64,000 bases of DNA from Maratus speciosus (taxonomy: Eukaryota > Arthropoda > Arachnida > Araneae > Salticidae). The stretch covers positions 124,001 through 188,000 of the forward strand of contig CAWVRF010001047.1 of NCBI GenBank assembly GCA_963932465.1, given 5' to 3'. Every line of letters begins with the position of its first letter. Position 1 is the stretch's first letter. This document shows positions 24,387-36,199 of this stretch, piece by piece. Position numbers and translations under genes: made by a program. The notes under the pieces were generated by a model. It was not told where the DNA came from. It was given only the letters and a program-made list of their open reading frames with translations, and did no database searches.

Positions 24387-27370
24387 TTTAAAACTATTGT
24401 TAATAAAATTTAAAAAAAAAGGAAACAAAATATTCTATTATCTTACTCATTTAAACTACACTAAGAATTTAAATAATGCTATAACATTGAGAACATATAG
24501 CATATAGCTATATGCTATAAAACAAAATAAATTCAATAATAATTAATAAAAATATATTAAAAATAATATAAGAATCGTTAATGAAAACTATTTTATATAA
24601 GATAATTATAAAATGAACAGGAAAAAAACATATGGAGGTATATAGAAGATTATTAGATACTTAAATTCCCATTACCCAAAAATCTCAAATATAGTCCGTG
24701 GATTATTTTCATACAGCCATAAAAATCCTAAAAGTATGAGTGTGGGACATTCAAACACATTAAACCGATAATAAATTTTATAACACAAAGTGAAAATAGA
24801 TCAATATTAAAAAGAATAGAGGAATAATAATAAAAATAATTACCCCATTTTAATACATACAGTATAACTTTATTTATATTAAATATACTTATATGTATAT
24901 TAATCACTAGAAAAATGGCAAGCTATTAGTAATTAATATGATATTGTCCCGAGTAAATTAAAATTTAATAACAAATGATTGTAAATAAGATAAAACAATA
25001 ATTAATCTAAATATAATATTAATGAAAGTCACCAATTACATATAAAATATCAAATCAACATCCTTATAAAACACGTATCAAAAATATAGTAATAATACAT
25101 AAGCCCCATTTTTTTTTAAATTAACCATTGCGTATTATCCAGACAACACCACCCTCCTCGGTACTCTAACATCTACCCACCCATCCATCCTATAATAATT
25201 TTTTTTATATTATTTTACAATTTTTAATTTTTTATATATATTTTTTATTTTATATATTTTTTTGTAATTTTGTTTACGCATGTGTTAATTTGTTTTAAAA
25301 GATCATGTAAGTAAAGTACTAATTGTATATTAATGAATATATGAATTTTTTTGGAAAACCATGATTTAATGCATCATAAATTAGTTTTTTAATATTATTG
25401 TTAATTAGAGGAGAAGAACATAAACATTTTATTCTATATAAATGATTAAGTATTATGTTTCGAAAAACAGAATGATGTAGACAAGATTTAAAATTTGTAA
25501 ATGTATTAACTTTGAATTTAAATTCTTTACGTTTGTCATATAAATCTGTGATTGTTTTGTTGTCTTTTATTGTAATTTTAAGATCTAAGAAGTTAATTGT
25601 ATTGTTAGATAAAAGGTTTTCCGTAAATTTCAAATTAGTGGGATAATCTACTGGAAATTGAATAATTGCAGATTGATCAGTTTCAATTAAAATTATGTCA
25701 TCAGTATAACGATATAAATGTAGAGTATTATTAGTAAAAGTACGTTCATAATGATATAAGTATAAGTCGGATAGTAAACTGGATGTACAACCGCTTTGTG
25801 GTATACCGACATGCTGTAAATATAAAGTATTATCTTGCAATATATAATTATTATAGATAATGAAGTTTGTTAAAGATTTAAAATATGCAATATCTATATT
25901 AGATGGTAATTCCAGTTTTTATAATACTTTTTAAATAATTCATTTATAATTTTATGTAAATCAAATAGGTCTATATTATTAAAAAGATCTTTGAAGTCAT
26001 ATGTCGTTATATTATATACACAATGAAGATTTTTTAAAATATTGACAAGTTGATAGCTATTTTTATACAATGTGTATTATCATTATTTGTAGTAAGTACA
26101 TATATTTGATTAAGAATTTTTAAGAGAAGTTTACTGGCTTTATTATTATATGTATTGCAACCAATAGTTACAGTCCTAAATTTAATTAAAGTTTTATGAA
26201 ATTTGGGAATACGAACTAAATATGGATAATTAAAGTTAGTAGATAAAATATTTAATAGTTTATAATAACTTCGAATTTTACAATTATTTACAATTACATT
26301 TTCATTAGTTTTTTGAAATGACTTATTAGAAGAAATACAATTTGTAAGAAGTTGGTGATAATAAGATTTACATATAATAGCATAATTATTAGGAGATTTG
26401 TCTACGTATGTTATAACGTAGTTTTTTTGTAATTTAGTAATTTGTTGGAAAAAATGCTTTGTATTAATAGAAACCAAATCAGCAATATTATTTTTTAAAG
26501 CCATAGTTAATTTTTCAATAACTAATATTTTCTATTGATTAAAATATTCAATAGGCTTATTATAAGAGATAGAAATTTTATAAATAAAAATATCAATATC
26601 ATATATAAACTGTTTGATAATAGATTTAACATTAAATTTAGATGGAAGTCTATATTTAGTACCATAACCCATTAGTTGTTTCAATTTAAAATCATTAACA
26701 ATATCAAGATTTCCAGTGATTATATGTCCATGATCATTGTTTATGTATTTTTTTAGAGTGGGGTCATTGCATTTACACGGAAAATTACTAGCAGCAGATG
26801 TATTTTTTGAAAATGTATTGTAGTTAAAAATCTTTCTACCAATTGTATTCGGATATTTAAAGGTTTTTGATATATGAAGATTATTAATGGGAAAAAAACA
26901 ATTTTTATCATTAATTATAGAAGTGATATTAATTTTATTAAATATGTGATTTGAAAAAGTAATTATCATTTGAGTATTCATGTTTTGTATTTTATATTTT
27001 TTTTGTAAATTAATATTTAAAAGATTAACCCTAGTTATAATGATGTCAAAATAAATATCAGAGAAATGTTTAGAGAAAGATTTACTTAGAAATACATTTA
27101 AATATTGTCCAATCTGTTTCTTTTTAATAGCAAAGATGTTTTTTCGAATTAACAACCAGTTATAATTCTCTAAATATTTACTTTGAAGATCATTTATTTG
27201 TTTAGTGATAGATTTTTTGGAAACTACAACTAATGATGAACCCTTTCCACGTTTGTTACGTGTTGTTTTACAATTTAAATTATGATTAAGAGTAGGATAG
27301 ATTGGAGAATAATCAATATTGTTATTTATAGATGTGACGACTTTGACAGGTCTGTTATATATATATATAA
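23461..27370 (-). mobile_element. Penelope-like element, tandem unit 1 (~3.9 kb)
   Basis: This unit starts at ATAACCATTAATTAAACATA beside a TA run and, on the minus strand, runs from the RT region (27374-25319) through about 1.85 kb of non-coding 3' sequence. The same boundary word returns at 27365, so unit 1 abuts unit 2 head to tail. Matching positions are offset by about 3,896-3,903 bases. Both ends lie in TA runs. No GIY-YIG endonuclease is encoded within the unit. A 5'-truncated copy upstream of a fuller one is the standard PLE tandem (pseudo-LTR) layout. Confidence 0.8.
24496..24519. repeat. 24-bp perfect palindrome in PLE unit 1
   Basis: TATAGCATATAGCTATATGC followed by TATA is self-complementary over 24 bases. 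It is identical at 28381-28404 in unit 2, although the surrounding non-coding sequence has drifted. It may be an RNA hairpin or 3' signal of the retroelement. Confidence 0.85.
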
Positions 27371-27374
27371 CCAT
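25319..27374 (-). pseudogene. PLE reverse transcriptase, disrupted (unit 1)
   Basis: Three consecutive minus-strand frames (27374-26532, 26504-26034, 25840-25319) make one RT gene. The first two are in one frame, broken only by a TAG near 26532-26534. A-run frameshifts near 26060 and 25920 join the rest. The N-terminal part carries C200-x-C202 and H215-x-H217 (FPCKC...DHGHIITGNL), a possible metal site. Then come YVDKSPNNYAIICK and RIPKFHKTLIKFRTV (RT motifs 1-2), motif A as TTYDFKDLF around 25998, motif B as GIPQSGCTSSLL, motif C as YRYTDDIILI, and the FLDLKITIKDN and thumb regions. This set fits the PLE RT clan. The VDK-SPNN form in place of DKG and the YDKR thumb suggest the Naiad/Chlamys-like branch, which is inference. 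The motif C residue Thr (YTDD) is Ile in unit 2. The apparent start codons fall in TA repeat, so the 5' end is truncated. Confidence 0.8.
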
Positions 27375-28380
27375 TAATTAAACATAACATACCACCATCA
27401 AGAACAGTAATATTGTGAATTAAAGCTGTAAGTATAAAATAAAGTGCCAAGTAATTTATTATAAGAATTATTATGGAGGAAAATGGACACCGACAAATAA
27501 TGGAAAAGCTTACATATTGAATTACGTTTTCAAGGGCACAGAATTCAATTATATAAGCAATATGGGTGTTTTCTGTGAGAAAAAAAAGCTAAAGCTAAAA
27601 AAAAATTTTTCTCTGTGCCCGAACAACCAATATAATCAAGTGAATAGATTCAAAATGAAAACAGAATAGAATCAAATAATATGAAATGGAAAAATCAATA
27701 AAACCAATTTAAACATTTATAGCATATAAAATAGAAATATTACACAACATAACGATTAATATTTCAGTTTTTTTTCAATATATCCACTCGCACATGGCTA
27801 CCATAATATCGTAAAGATTAAGGTGAATAAAACAGTTAAGAAATCACAGTAATTGATACCAAAGGATGCAGTTAATACATTTTGAAATACCGTGATAAAT
27901 ACAATTAATATAACATAAAATAAAATAAATAGAAAGTAATTACATTATTTAAAATAACTAAAATACACTTTTAAATTACTTAATTACTATTTAACAATAT
28001 CGTCAAAATTTAGCGAAAAAACCCCCACCTGGTGTAAGAAATTACTACTTAAAAGAAGCTGCAAAAGACAAAATTTGTAATTTATCATCAAAGGACAAAT
28101 TTTGGTGCTGCCATCTATTAGTATTTTTATTATTCAAATGTCACAAGATGAACAAGTGAAAGCCTATGAATGTAAAAAAATTATCAACAGCAAAACCAAA
28201 CAAATCCTTATATATAGGTAATTATAAACCTAATATAAACCACACTATATATATAATTATGCACAAAAAATTTTTAAAACTATTGTTAATAAAATTAAAA
28301 AAAAAGCATTCAAAATATTCTATTTTCTTACTCATTTAAACTACACTAAGAATTTAAATAATACTATAACATTGATAATA

Positions 28381-28404
28381 TATAGCATATAGCTATATGC
28401 TATA
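28381..28404. repeat. 24-bp perfect palindrome in PLE unit 2
   Basis: Exact copy of the palindrome at 24496-24519, at the homologous position of the second unit. Confidence 0.85.
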
Positions 28405-29225
28405 AAATAAATTCAATAATAATTAATATAAATATATAATAAAAATAATATAAAAATCGTTAATAATAACTATTAAATAAAAGATATTTATAAAATGAAC
28501 AGGAAATAAAAAACATATGGAAGTATATAGAAGATTATCAGATACTTAAATTCCCATTACCTAAAAATCTCTAATATATTGTGTGGATTATTTTCATACA
28601 GCCATAAAAATCCAAAAAGGATGAATGTGGGACATTCAAACACATTAAATCGATAATAAATTTTGTACCGCAAAGTGAAAATAGATCAATATTAAAAAGA
28701 ATAGAGGAATAATAATAATAATAAAAAAAGATTTACCCAATTTTAATAAATACAGTATAACTTTAGTTCTATTAAATATACTTATATGCATATCAATCAC
28801 TATAAAAATGGCATACTATTAGTAATTAATATGACAGTGTCCTGAGTAAATTAATATTTAATAACAAATTATTGTAAATTAGATAAAATTTTTAATTAAG
28901 CTAAATATAATATTAATGAAATTCACCAATTACATATAAAATATCAAATCAACATCCCTATAAAATACGTATTAAAAATATAGTGATAATACAAAAGCAC
29001 CATTTTTTTATATAAATCAACCATTGCGTATTATCCAGACAACACCACCTTTCTCCGTACTCTAACATCTACCCACCCATCCAATCTATAATAATTTTTT
29101 TATATTATTTTACAATTTTTAATTTTTTATAGATATTTTTTTATTTTATATATTTTTTTGTAATTTTGTTTACACATGTGTTAAGTTGTTTTAAAAGATC
29201 ATATAAGTAAAGCAATAATTGTATA

Positions 29226-29710
29226 TTAATGAATATATGAATTTTTTTTTGGAAAACCATGATTTAATGCATCATAAATTAGTTTTTTAATATTATTGTT
29301 AATTAGAGGAGAAGAACATAAACATTTTATTCTATATAAATGATTAAGTATTATATTTCGATATACAGAATGATGTAGACAAGATTTAAAATTTGTAAAT
29401 GTATTAACTTTGAATTTGAATTCTTTACGTTTGTCATATAAATCTGTGATTGTTTTGTTGTCTTTTATTGTAATTTTAAAATCTAAGAAGTTAATTGTAT
29501 TGTTAGATAAAAGGTTTTCCGTTAATTCCAAATTAGTGGGATAAACTACTGGAAATCGAGTAATTACAGATTGATCAGTTTCAATTAAAATTATGTCATC
29601 AATATAACGATATAAATGTAGATTATTATTAGTAAAAGTACGTTCATAATGATATAAGTATAAATCTGATAATAAACTGGATGTACAACCACCTTGTGGT
29701 ATACCGACAT
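29226..29710 (-). pseudogene. PLE reverse transcriptase fragment (unit 2)
   Basis: The minus-strand sequence retains motif B as GIPQGGCTSSLLSDLYLY and motif C as YRYIDDIILIETDQ. It then keeps FLDFKITIKDN, LYDKRKEFKFKV and the CLCSSPLINNNIKKL thumb region, and ends GFPKKNSYIH. The canonical PQG and YIDD are present here where unit 1 has PQS and YTDD. An 11-base-scale deletion before GIP breaks the frame relative to unit 1. Everything upstream of motif B is missing, by 5' truncation at a TA run. Confidence 0.75.
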
Positions 29711-29736
29711 GCTTAAATATTATATGTTATCTTGCA

Positions 29737-29769
<33 letters not shown>

Positions 29770-30374
29770 GATGGCGTGGAGTTTTTGGTAAGTGATTGAA
29801 ATTTTGGTGTGGAGTACAAATGGTTAAAGATTATATAAATTCGAAAGAATTAAATAATAATAAAAAAAAAAACTGAATATTTTATGCCTAAAATTTGCAA
29901 GAGATTTTATTTATAAAGAGACATTATAAATTACAATACTAACACTCTGTTTTCCAAAAGAACTATAGAAAACAAGAAAGAAAAATTATGCGTCAAGCAT
30001 AGATTATGAAACATTTCCTAACTCTTCCATAATAATTTAACAAAATTTGCCTGTTAATAAGGTAAAAAAGATACCTAAATAAATATTTAAAAAAATGTAT
30101 AACACGTTTGAAAACCAGATTTCAACAATTACTGCCCATGTACAGAAAGGTACTCCAATTATTTTGGCAGCTTATATGATCTATAAATTTGTACAGATTC
30201 TACATAGCTTGCAAAAATTTAGTTTAGTAAGAAAACTCGTAACACAGTTGAAAATTCATCTTCAGTAATTTCTAAAAATAGAGGTAAACGTACCCGAATT
30301 CTTTTGTACAGCCCTGTACCGTGGCGCATCCAAGATTAAGCTTTGGAGGATTCTAGCACATTTTAGAGGTCTTC

Positions 30375-30560
30375 ATCTTCATGTGCCCAGATCTAGCCCG
30401 GCCCGCAGCCGAGATCTGACTAATTTTCATTCATTTGACTTGATGGGACTTGCCGGTCCGGGTCCTGACTTACATTTTTTTTCTGCTGACCTGAACAGAG
30501 TCGTAACCAGCCAGAAAAGCCAGAGGAAGCTGTGGAAAATTTTGGTACGGCTAATTCTGA
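30375..30560. mobile_element. Fragment related to the 33.3 kb hAT-like element
   Basis: AGCCCGGCCCGCAGCCGAGA followed by ATTTTCATTCA and CCGGTCCGGGTCC matches the left part of the element at 33286-34338 (AGCCCGGCCCGCTGCGATTT). Upstream TAGAGGTCTTC resembles its TAGAGGTATGC end. The frames at 30383-30655 and 30427-30642 come from this GC-rich repeat. Confidence 0.45.
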
Positions 30561-30767
30561 CTACTGTACCTACAATTTTTCTTAGTTTTTGTAATTTTAT
30601 AGTGTGTTTCTGTATTTGGATAATTTTAAAGTGTGTTTGCAATCAAACAATTTAAATTTATTAAATTTAAAACTTATTTAAAAAGATCAAAAGTTAAAAT
30701 TAAACAAGAGGGGGCTCACATTTTTTAATTAGTAAATATTAAACATACTAATATTACTAATATGCTA

Positions 30768-31621
30768 ATAGTACTTTTAATATAGAATTTTTGTATAACA
30801 TTGTCTTAAAGGGGTGTTAAAGAAGGGACGGTAAGGTAAAAAAAAAGACGAAATGGTAAAAAAAAGGGACGAAATGGTAAAAAAAGAGACGGTAAGGAAA
30901 ATTACCACCTATTTTTAGGAAAATCATATTAAGACTCAGTGATAGCCACAATGTTCATTGATTTTTAGAAACAGTTGTTAATATTGGATTAAATTATTAT
31001 TTTTTAAAATTTACCTCGAAATGTGCAGGAATAAACCTTGGGGGTGGTAAGACTACCAACAAAGCCACGGTGCTTGAAATTGATATTTAAATGCTGATTT
31101 ATAATCTGCAGTAAATTTTCTGTCAAAGAATTTTAGACATTCTTTCTCTAGCATACTTCTGCATGAGAAAAAACTTGAAAAAAATTCTGTGGCTGGATCT
31201 GAAATGATTTTCTGTATAATTTTAGCAAGGGGGACAGAAAGAATGAAAAACCCAGGGACAGAATTCAAAAAATAATATCAACCCTAAAAATGTGTGCAGG
31301 TTAATTTTTAGCTACATATTTATATAAAACAATAGTTCCAGTTTCAGAAAAAAATGACATCGAATTATTTTTATTGAAATAATTTTATCCAGACAGCTCC
31401 AAACTTCAAAATCAGCATCAGGGACACGGGACGGTAGATGAGTTTTCCATGTGTTTGGACCCCCAGCATCGTCCAAAACTTATTTATCTCGTTAATATTG
31501 TTGTGCAATCATGCAATGAGATGTTCCCAAGTATATGAAATAAAAAAAAGACACAAAAAAGTGTATTAAAAAAAAATTATTATTCAGGGACATGAAAGTT
31601 AAAAGATTGTGAGAATGCCCC
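30768..31621. mobile_element. GGGGCATTCTC-family element, truncated copy
   Basis: Collinear with 4230-5064. It shares TATAGAATTTTTGTATAACA, GTCTTAAAGGGGTGTTAAAG, the GGGACGGTAAGG-like words and the right end GATTGTGAGAATGCCCC at 31621. The left ~290 bases including the left TIR are absent. The tract of GGGACG.AA..GTAAAAA words differs in copy number from the full element. Confidence 0.75.
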
Positions 31622-32089
31622 ATACATAAATATATATATATATATATATATATTCTTTCATAATTTTTTAAAAACTTTAAATAACTAGTCTAGTCTCAGT
31701 ATTTGGGAGGGGCTTCTTCCGTGGGTGCGCCAATGGCCCTGTATATTACATACAGATTTTTATACAAGTAGCATACGAAGCTGAAATTTAATTCAGGCAG
31801 AAAAACATGCTTAAAACAACGGAAACCACACGTGCATGAATTACTATTTATAGGCGGTCATCCATCCGGTTCTTTGCATACTCCTGTATATGATTTTATT
31901 TATATGCTACAAACATCTCTTAGTATATTAAATATACTTCAACTTTGAAATTCGTAACTCAAATTAAATAAAACAAGTAAGAAAAAAATCATGCCTCAAG
32001 CATAGATTATGAAACACTTTCCAACACATTCAGAATAATGTAACAAAACTGCACTGTTTAAAAAATTAAAATATTACGTCTAACTGAAC

Positions 32090-34750
32090 CATATGGAAAC
32101 GCATAATACATTTCAAAACCCAATTTCAGCTGTTCCCATCCACAGTCGGAAAATTATACGAATTTTTTCAGCAGCCCTGTATATGATTTATAGATATGAA
32201 TCTATTAGCTACATGCAAGCCAAAATTTAGTTCACTTAAGAGATACATATACTTCAGTTGAAAATTTACTTTCAGCACTTTCCTCTATTAGGGAGAACGG
32301 TACGTGAATACTTTTGTGCAGCCCTGTATTTGAGGTATGGAATTTATATATAACGAGTAAGATGCAAAAAATTAATTAAATTTAAAAGCGCATATCGAAT
32401 TTTAAACCGTGCACTCCAGCAATTATTACTCAAAGACAGTACAGTACTGTAACCGATTTCTTTTGTGTGTCCTTGTAAATGAATAAAAAATGCTATGAAT
32501 GTCCAGTTCTAACGTAGTGATCGTAGTGAAATTCAGTGATTTATATCAGTTTGAATACATTTGAAATAGCATAATGTCATTAAAATACTCTGCAAACGAT
32601 TTTTCCCCATATACCATAATGTAATGGAATACTTTTGAGTGCCTCTGTAAACGAACGATTAATCCTACATACTTCATATACAATTCCAAACATGCTTTGG
32701 TGACCCTAAATAACCCTTATCAATTTCATGACAATCCGAGTATATTTACGGAAGTTAGAGCGTGGACAGACGGCCAGAAAAACCGAATGCATAAACACTT
32801 TTCAACTTTGTTGGAAAGTGTTAAAAAAAGAACACCTTTAATCAATAAACACTCATTTTCAGTTATACTTACGAATTCTTTTCTGTAGCGCTGTATATGG
32901 TATATAGAATTTATGCACACCATGTTGTATACAAAAATTTAGTTAAATTTAAAATCACAAACCATAACTGAAAACGCACTTTCAGCAATCATCCCTAATA
33001 GACAACACTTCGATTACAGTATTGTATCTAAAACCTTTTATAAGTGTACCTGTAAATGGATGATGTATGCAATGCACGTCATATTCTACTAAAAGCATCT
33101 TGTAGTAACCCTCAGTAATGTGTATAAATTTCATGATGTTTGAAATAGTGCAACATAATTGAAATACGTTGCGAACAGTTTTTCCCCATAGACCATTATA
33201 TAACCGAACTTTTTTGTGTGGTCCTGTAAATGAATGATAAGTGTTTTTCATGCCATATTTTACAGAAAGTATGTATAGTGCACGTTACAGATCTGCACGG
33301 GCCGGCCCATGGCCCGAGCCCGGCCCGCTGCGATTTTCATTCACGGCACTCGGGCCGGGCCCGGGCCATACTTTTTTCTGAAGGCTCGGGCCGGGCCGGG
33401 CCTAACTTAATTTTTCTGTACAGAGCCGGGCCTGGTTTCATTCCTAGTCTTCACGGCCCAAAATTTTCAGTCCTAGTTTTGAGCCAGCCCGTATGAAAAT
33501 CATTGTCTCAGAGTGGCCTGGTCCATTTAAAGGTCAGTTAAATTAAGCCTGGCCCAAAAGTTTTTGCAAAAAATGCATACATTTTTGAATAGCCATTATT
33601 CTACACTTAAACATTAAAATTTATTATTTTTATAGAATAGTAGATTTCTACGTATATTAAAATATAAAAATTAAAATACAGTAAAATGTGTGAAAAGGAA
33701 CCTGCCTATGACGGAACCATGTTTTAAACGGAAAAACGTGTTGATCCATGCAAAATTAATATACTAATAAGTAAGAAAAGTATATATAATACATTTATGC
33801 CTGCTAAAAAGGGAACTTGTCTATAACGCATTTTTTTTTCTTTTCTATGCAAATCCATCTTAGAAGATTTTACTGTATAGCATTTTTCCGATTTTTAACA
33901 CATGGAATACATGGAATATGGATTAACAATATTAATGATAACTGAAACATTTACATATAAGAAAGAGAGATTCATTAAAAAAATAAATATCGCAGCCTGC
34001 TGCACTTCTATAAAAATAAAGATTATAAACATGAAAAAAAAGTTAAGATAAATATTTTTGGTCAGAACTCCTCGTACGAGACAAATTTTTAACCAATTCG
34101 ACGTAAAAATCAATGTTTTGTAGAAGTTCACTCGGGCCGGGCCCGGGCCAAGATTTTAACTTTTTTCGGGCCGGGCTCGGGCCGAACTTTTAATTTTTTT
34201 ATCGGGCAGGGCCGGGCCAATGTTATTCTTTCTACGGGCCGGGCCGAACTTTTAATTTTTGTTTCGGCCGGGCCGATTTTTTTACTCTATGAGTCGGCCG
34301 GGCCCGGGACTGGAAATGACGGCCCGTGCATACCTCTAGTGCACGTCATATGTTTATATCAATTTCATTACAGTTCTAATAGAGCAGCATCTTTGAAATG
34401 CGTTGAAAATGTTTTTTCTTAATAGGTCATAATATAACGGAATACTTTTGAGTTCCCTTCTGTATACTGTAAGTGCTACACGAAGCATACTTTATAGTAA
34501 TCTTTTTCTAGTGCACCTCAATAATTTATAAAAATTTCATTATGTTTTAAATATTGAAACACTGTTAAAATACACCGCAAAGAAGTTTTCCCCATAGACC
34601 GTAATGTAACGGAACTCTTTTGAGCGCCCCTGTAAATGAACTATGAATGCTACACACTTTTTTTTCAACAGCGAACATTTTGAGCTCGGACAGACGGACA
34701 GACAAACCCATTTCATAAACACACTATGTTGGAAAGTATTAAAAAGTACC
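32090..34750. repeat. Degenerate array of ~150-280-bp modules
   Basis: A recurring phrase, roughly GTAACGGAATTCTTTTGTGT..CCCTGTAAATGAA..ATAAATGCTA, appears near 32170, 32305, 32455, 32625, 32875, 33040, 33205, 34435 and 34615. It is preceded in many units by CATTAAAATAC..TGCAAACGATTTTTCCCCATA. Related single modules lie near 30300 and 31880. A hAT-like element (33286-34338) interrupts the array. The short frames across it have no recognisable product. Confidence 0.55.
33286..34338. mobile_element. hAT-like element with GGGCC-rich ends
   Basis: The 8-bp word GTGCACGT occurs at 33278-33285 and 34339-34346, exactly outside ends TACAGATCTGCACGGGCC and, inverted, TAGAGGTATGCACGGGCC. Inside, GGGCCGGGCCCGGGCC blocks repeat on both sides and alternate with AACTTTTAATTTTT spacers. 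The 8-bp duplication and TAGAGGT-type end indicate hAT. No transposase frame was found; 33230-33496 is only a translation of the GGGCC repeat. Confidence 0.8.
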
Positions 34751-34989
34751 CAACATCGAAGTTAAAAAGCTAATCGTTAAAACAATCTCAACAACATGAA
34801 ATCATCAACATGAAATTTTGTGTTTTTCGGTCGACCACCTTTTCTAAAAAATTGCTAGGAAGCTTAAACTTCTTACATTATCCAAAATCCCAGAATCATT
34901 TATTAGAGAGATAATTGATGTATCATATATGTTTTATCTCATTTTTTCAAATTCTAATCTTAAAATTTCGAGTTAAGATTATTACAACA

Positions 34990-35480
34990 ACAAAACATGA
35001 AACAGAATTATATAATATTTAGACGACATTGAATCCCATAATTACTCTTACAAAAACATATTACCCGTCAGGAATGAAATCTGATTTTAAGATCACTTTA
35101 AAATATATGCGCATTCAAATATATTTTTTTTTATAAATGCTTTAAAAAAAATCCAACGTATTGAAATTATTACAATAATGTTTAACTTCTAACAAATTTC
35201 ACCTTCCCTTATTTCTCTACGATAAATCTCGAAATGTTTGTTGCTTCGTGTCGTTGGGACGAGCAAATTGATCGATACTATTTCACAGATAAGAGTGTCC
35301 GGTAACATTTCTGTGAATTCATTTCAAAGGGTCTCTCGTGCCTAAGTTTTCATCAAATGCGCAAATTTGTCATAGCAGTGATGCATTACTGAAGAAAGCT
35401 GCTATTTCGCGATATGATGAAATGATAAGGTTTTATTTCGATAAGGACAATGAAGCAATAAAAAATGTTTCAGCTTAAAA
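34990..35480 (+). repeat. ~500-bp dispersed repeat, copy 1 of 5
   Basis: Shared words are ATTGAAATTATTACAATAAT, TCTACGATAAATC, CGAGCAAATTGATCGAT, TTTCACAGATAAGAG.GTCC and ATTTCTGTGAATTCAT.CAAA. It ends in a GATATGA..AAATGATAA.GTTT.GATTCGAT.GG phrase. Other copies, all in plus orientation, are at 41540-41935, 44190-44690, 53860-54420 and 61930-62440. No coding frame is conserved between them. Confidence 0.7.
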
Positions 35481-35786
35481 TTATCAAGAGATTAAGGAAG
35501 AGAAATTATGAATGTAAATACTAAGTTTTCTAATGTACATATATATGTAATATAAGTTTTTAAAATGACTGTCATCAAAACAATCTCAACTTTACAAAAT
35601 CTTACGCTTTTCCGAGGATTGTATTGAAAAAAAAAAAAAAAACCTTCTTACGTTATTCGAATTTGAAAACCGTTTGTTGGAAAATTTAACTTTCTATTTC
35701 ATTTCGTATAATTATTCTGTAAAAAAAAATGCTACAGTAAAATTAATGCAGCAGAGATTCCAGTCAAAGGCAAAGAAAACAAGCTG

Positions 35787-36195
35787 GTAATTGCACGTCA
35801 AATGTGGCAAATGAGGTGCTTTTGTACTATAGCTAGTTTTATAAATATTTTTTGCACCGCATATTGTACTGAATGCACATTTTAGTGCACTTCATACGTG
35901 GATATCAATTTCATTCTGTTCGAAAGGCTGTAACATCATTAAAATGCACTTGAAATAATTTTTTCCCATTGGCCGTCATGTAACGGAAAACTTTGACTGT
36001 CCCTGCGATTAAATTATACATCCGATTTCCATAAAATTTGAAATGACTAGACAAAATTTTGCAATAATTATATATTTAAAATTTCAGACCATTCGGTTGG
36101 GTAGTTTTTGCTCTGTTATAAGCCGGCGGACGGACAGACAGACAGACAGACAGGCGGACCGAATGACGACTATAGGTGCTACGTATTTAACCTAA
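35787..36195 (+). repeat. ~400-bp dispersed repeat, copy 3
   Basis: Same family as 1105-1512. It interrupts a host repeat whose uninterrupted form is at 43900-44095: both contain CAGCAGAGATTCCAG then ACAAAGAA/GCAAAGAA, and resume at GGCTTTAC..CCTAGATAATT. A GACA/GACG microsatellite is internal (about 36130-36160). Confidence 0.7.
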
Positions 36196-36199
36196 CGCA

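Larger units (their letters stand above)
27371..29755 (-). mobile_element. Penelope-like element, tandem unit 2, 5'-truncated
   Basis: Second copy of the same unit, lying upstream of unit 1 in transcriptional sense. It begins at 29755 inside RT motif B territory, next to a TA run, and keeps the palm C-terminus, thumb and all of the 3' non-coding region. It then runs straight into unit 1. By eye it is about nine-tenths identical to unit 1 with many 1-10 base indels. Confidence 0.8.

Noticed and set aside
33230..33496. 88-codon frame rich in Gly, Pro and Arg
   Set aside because: It is a direct translation of GGGCC repeats inside a hAT-like element.
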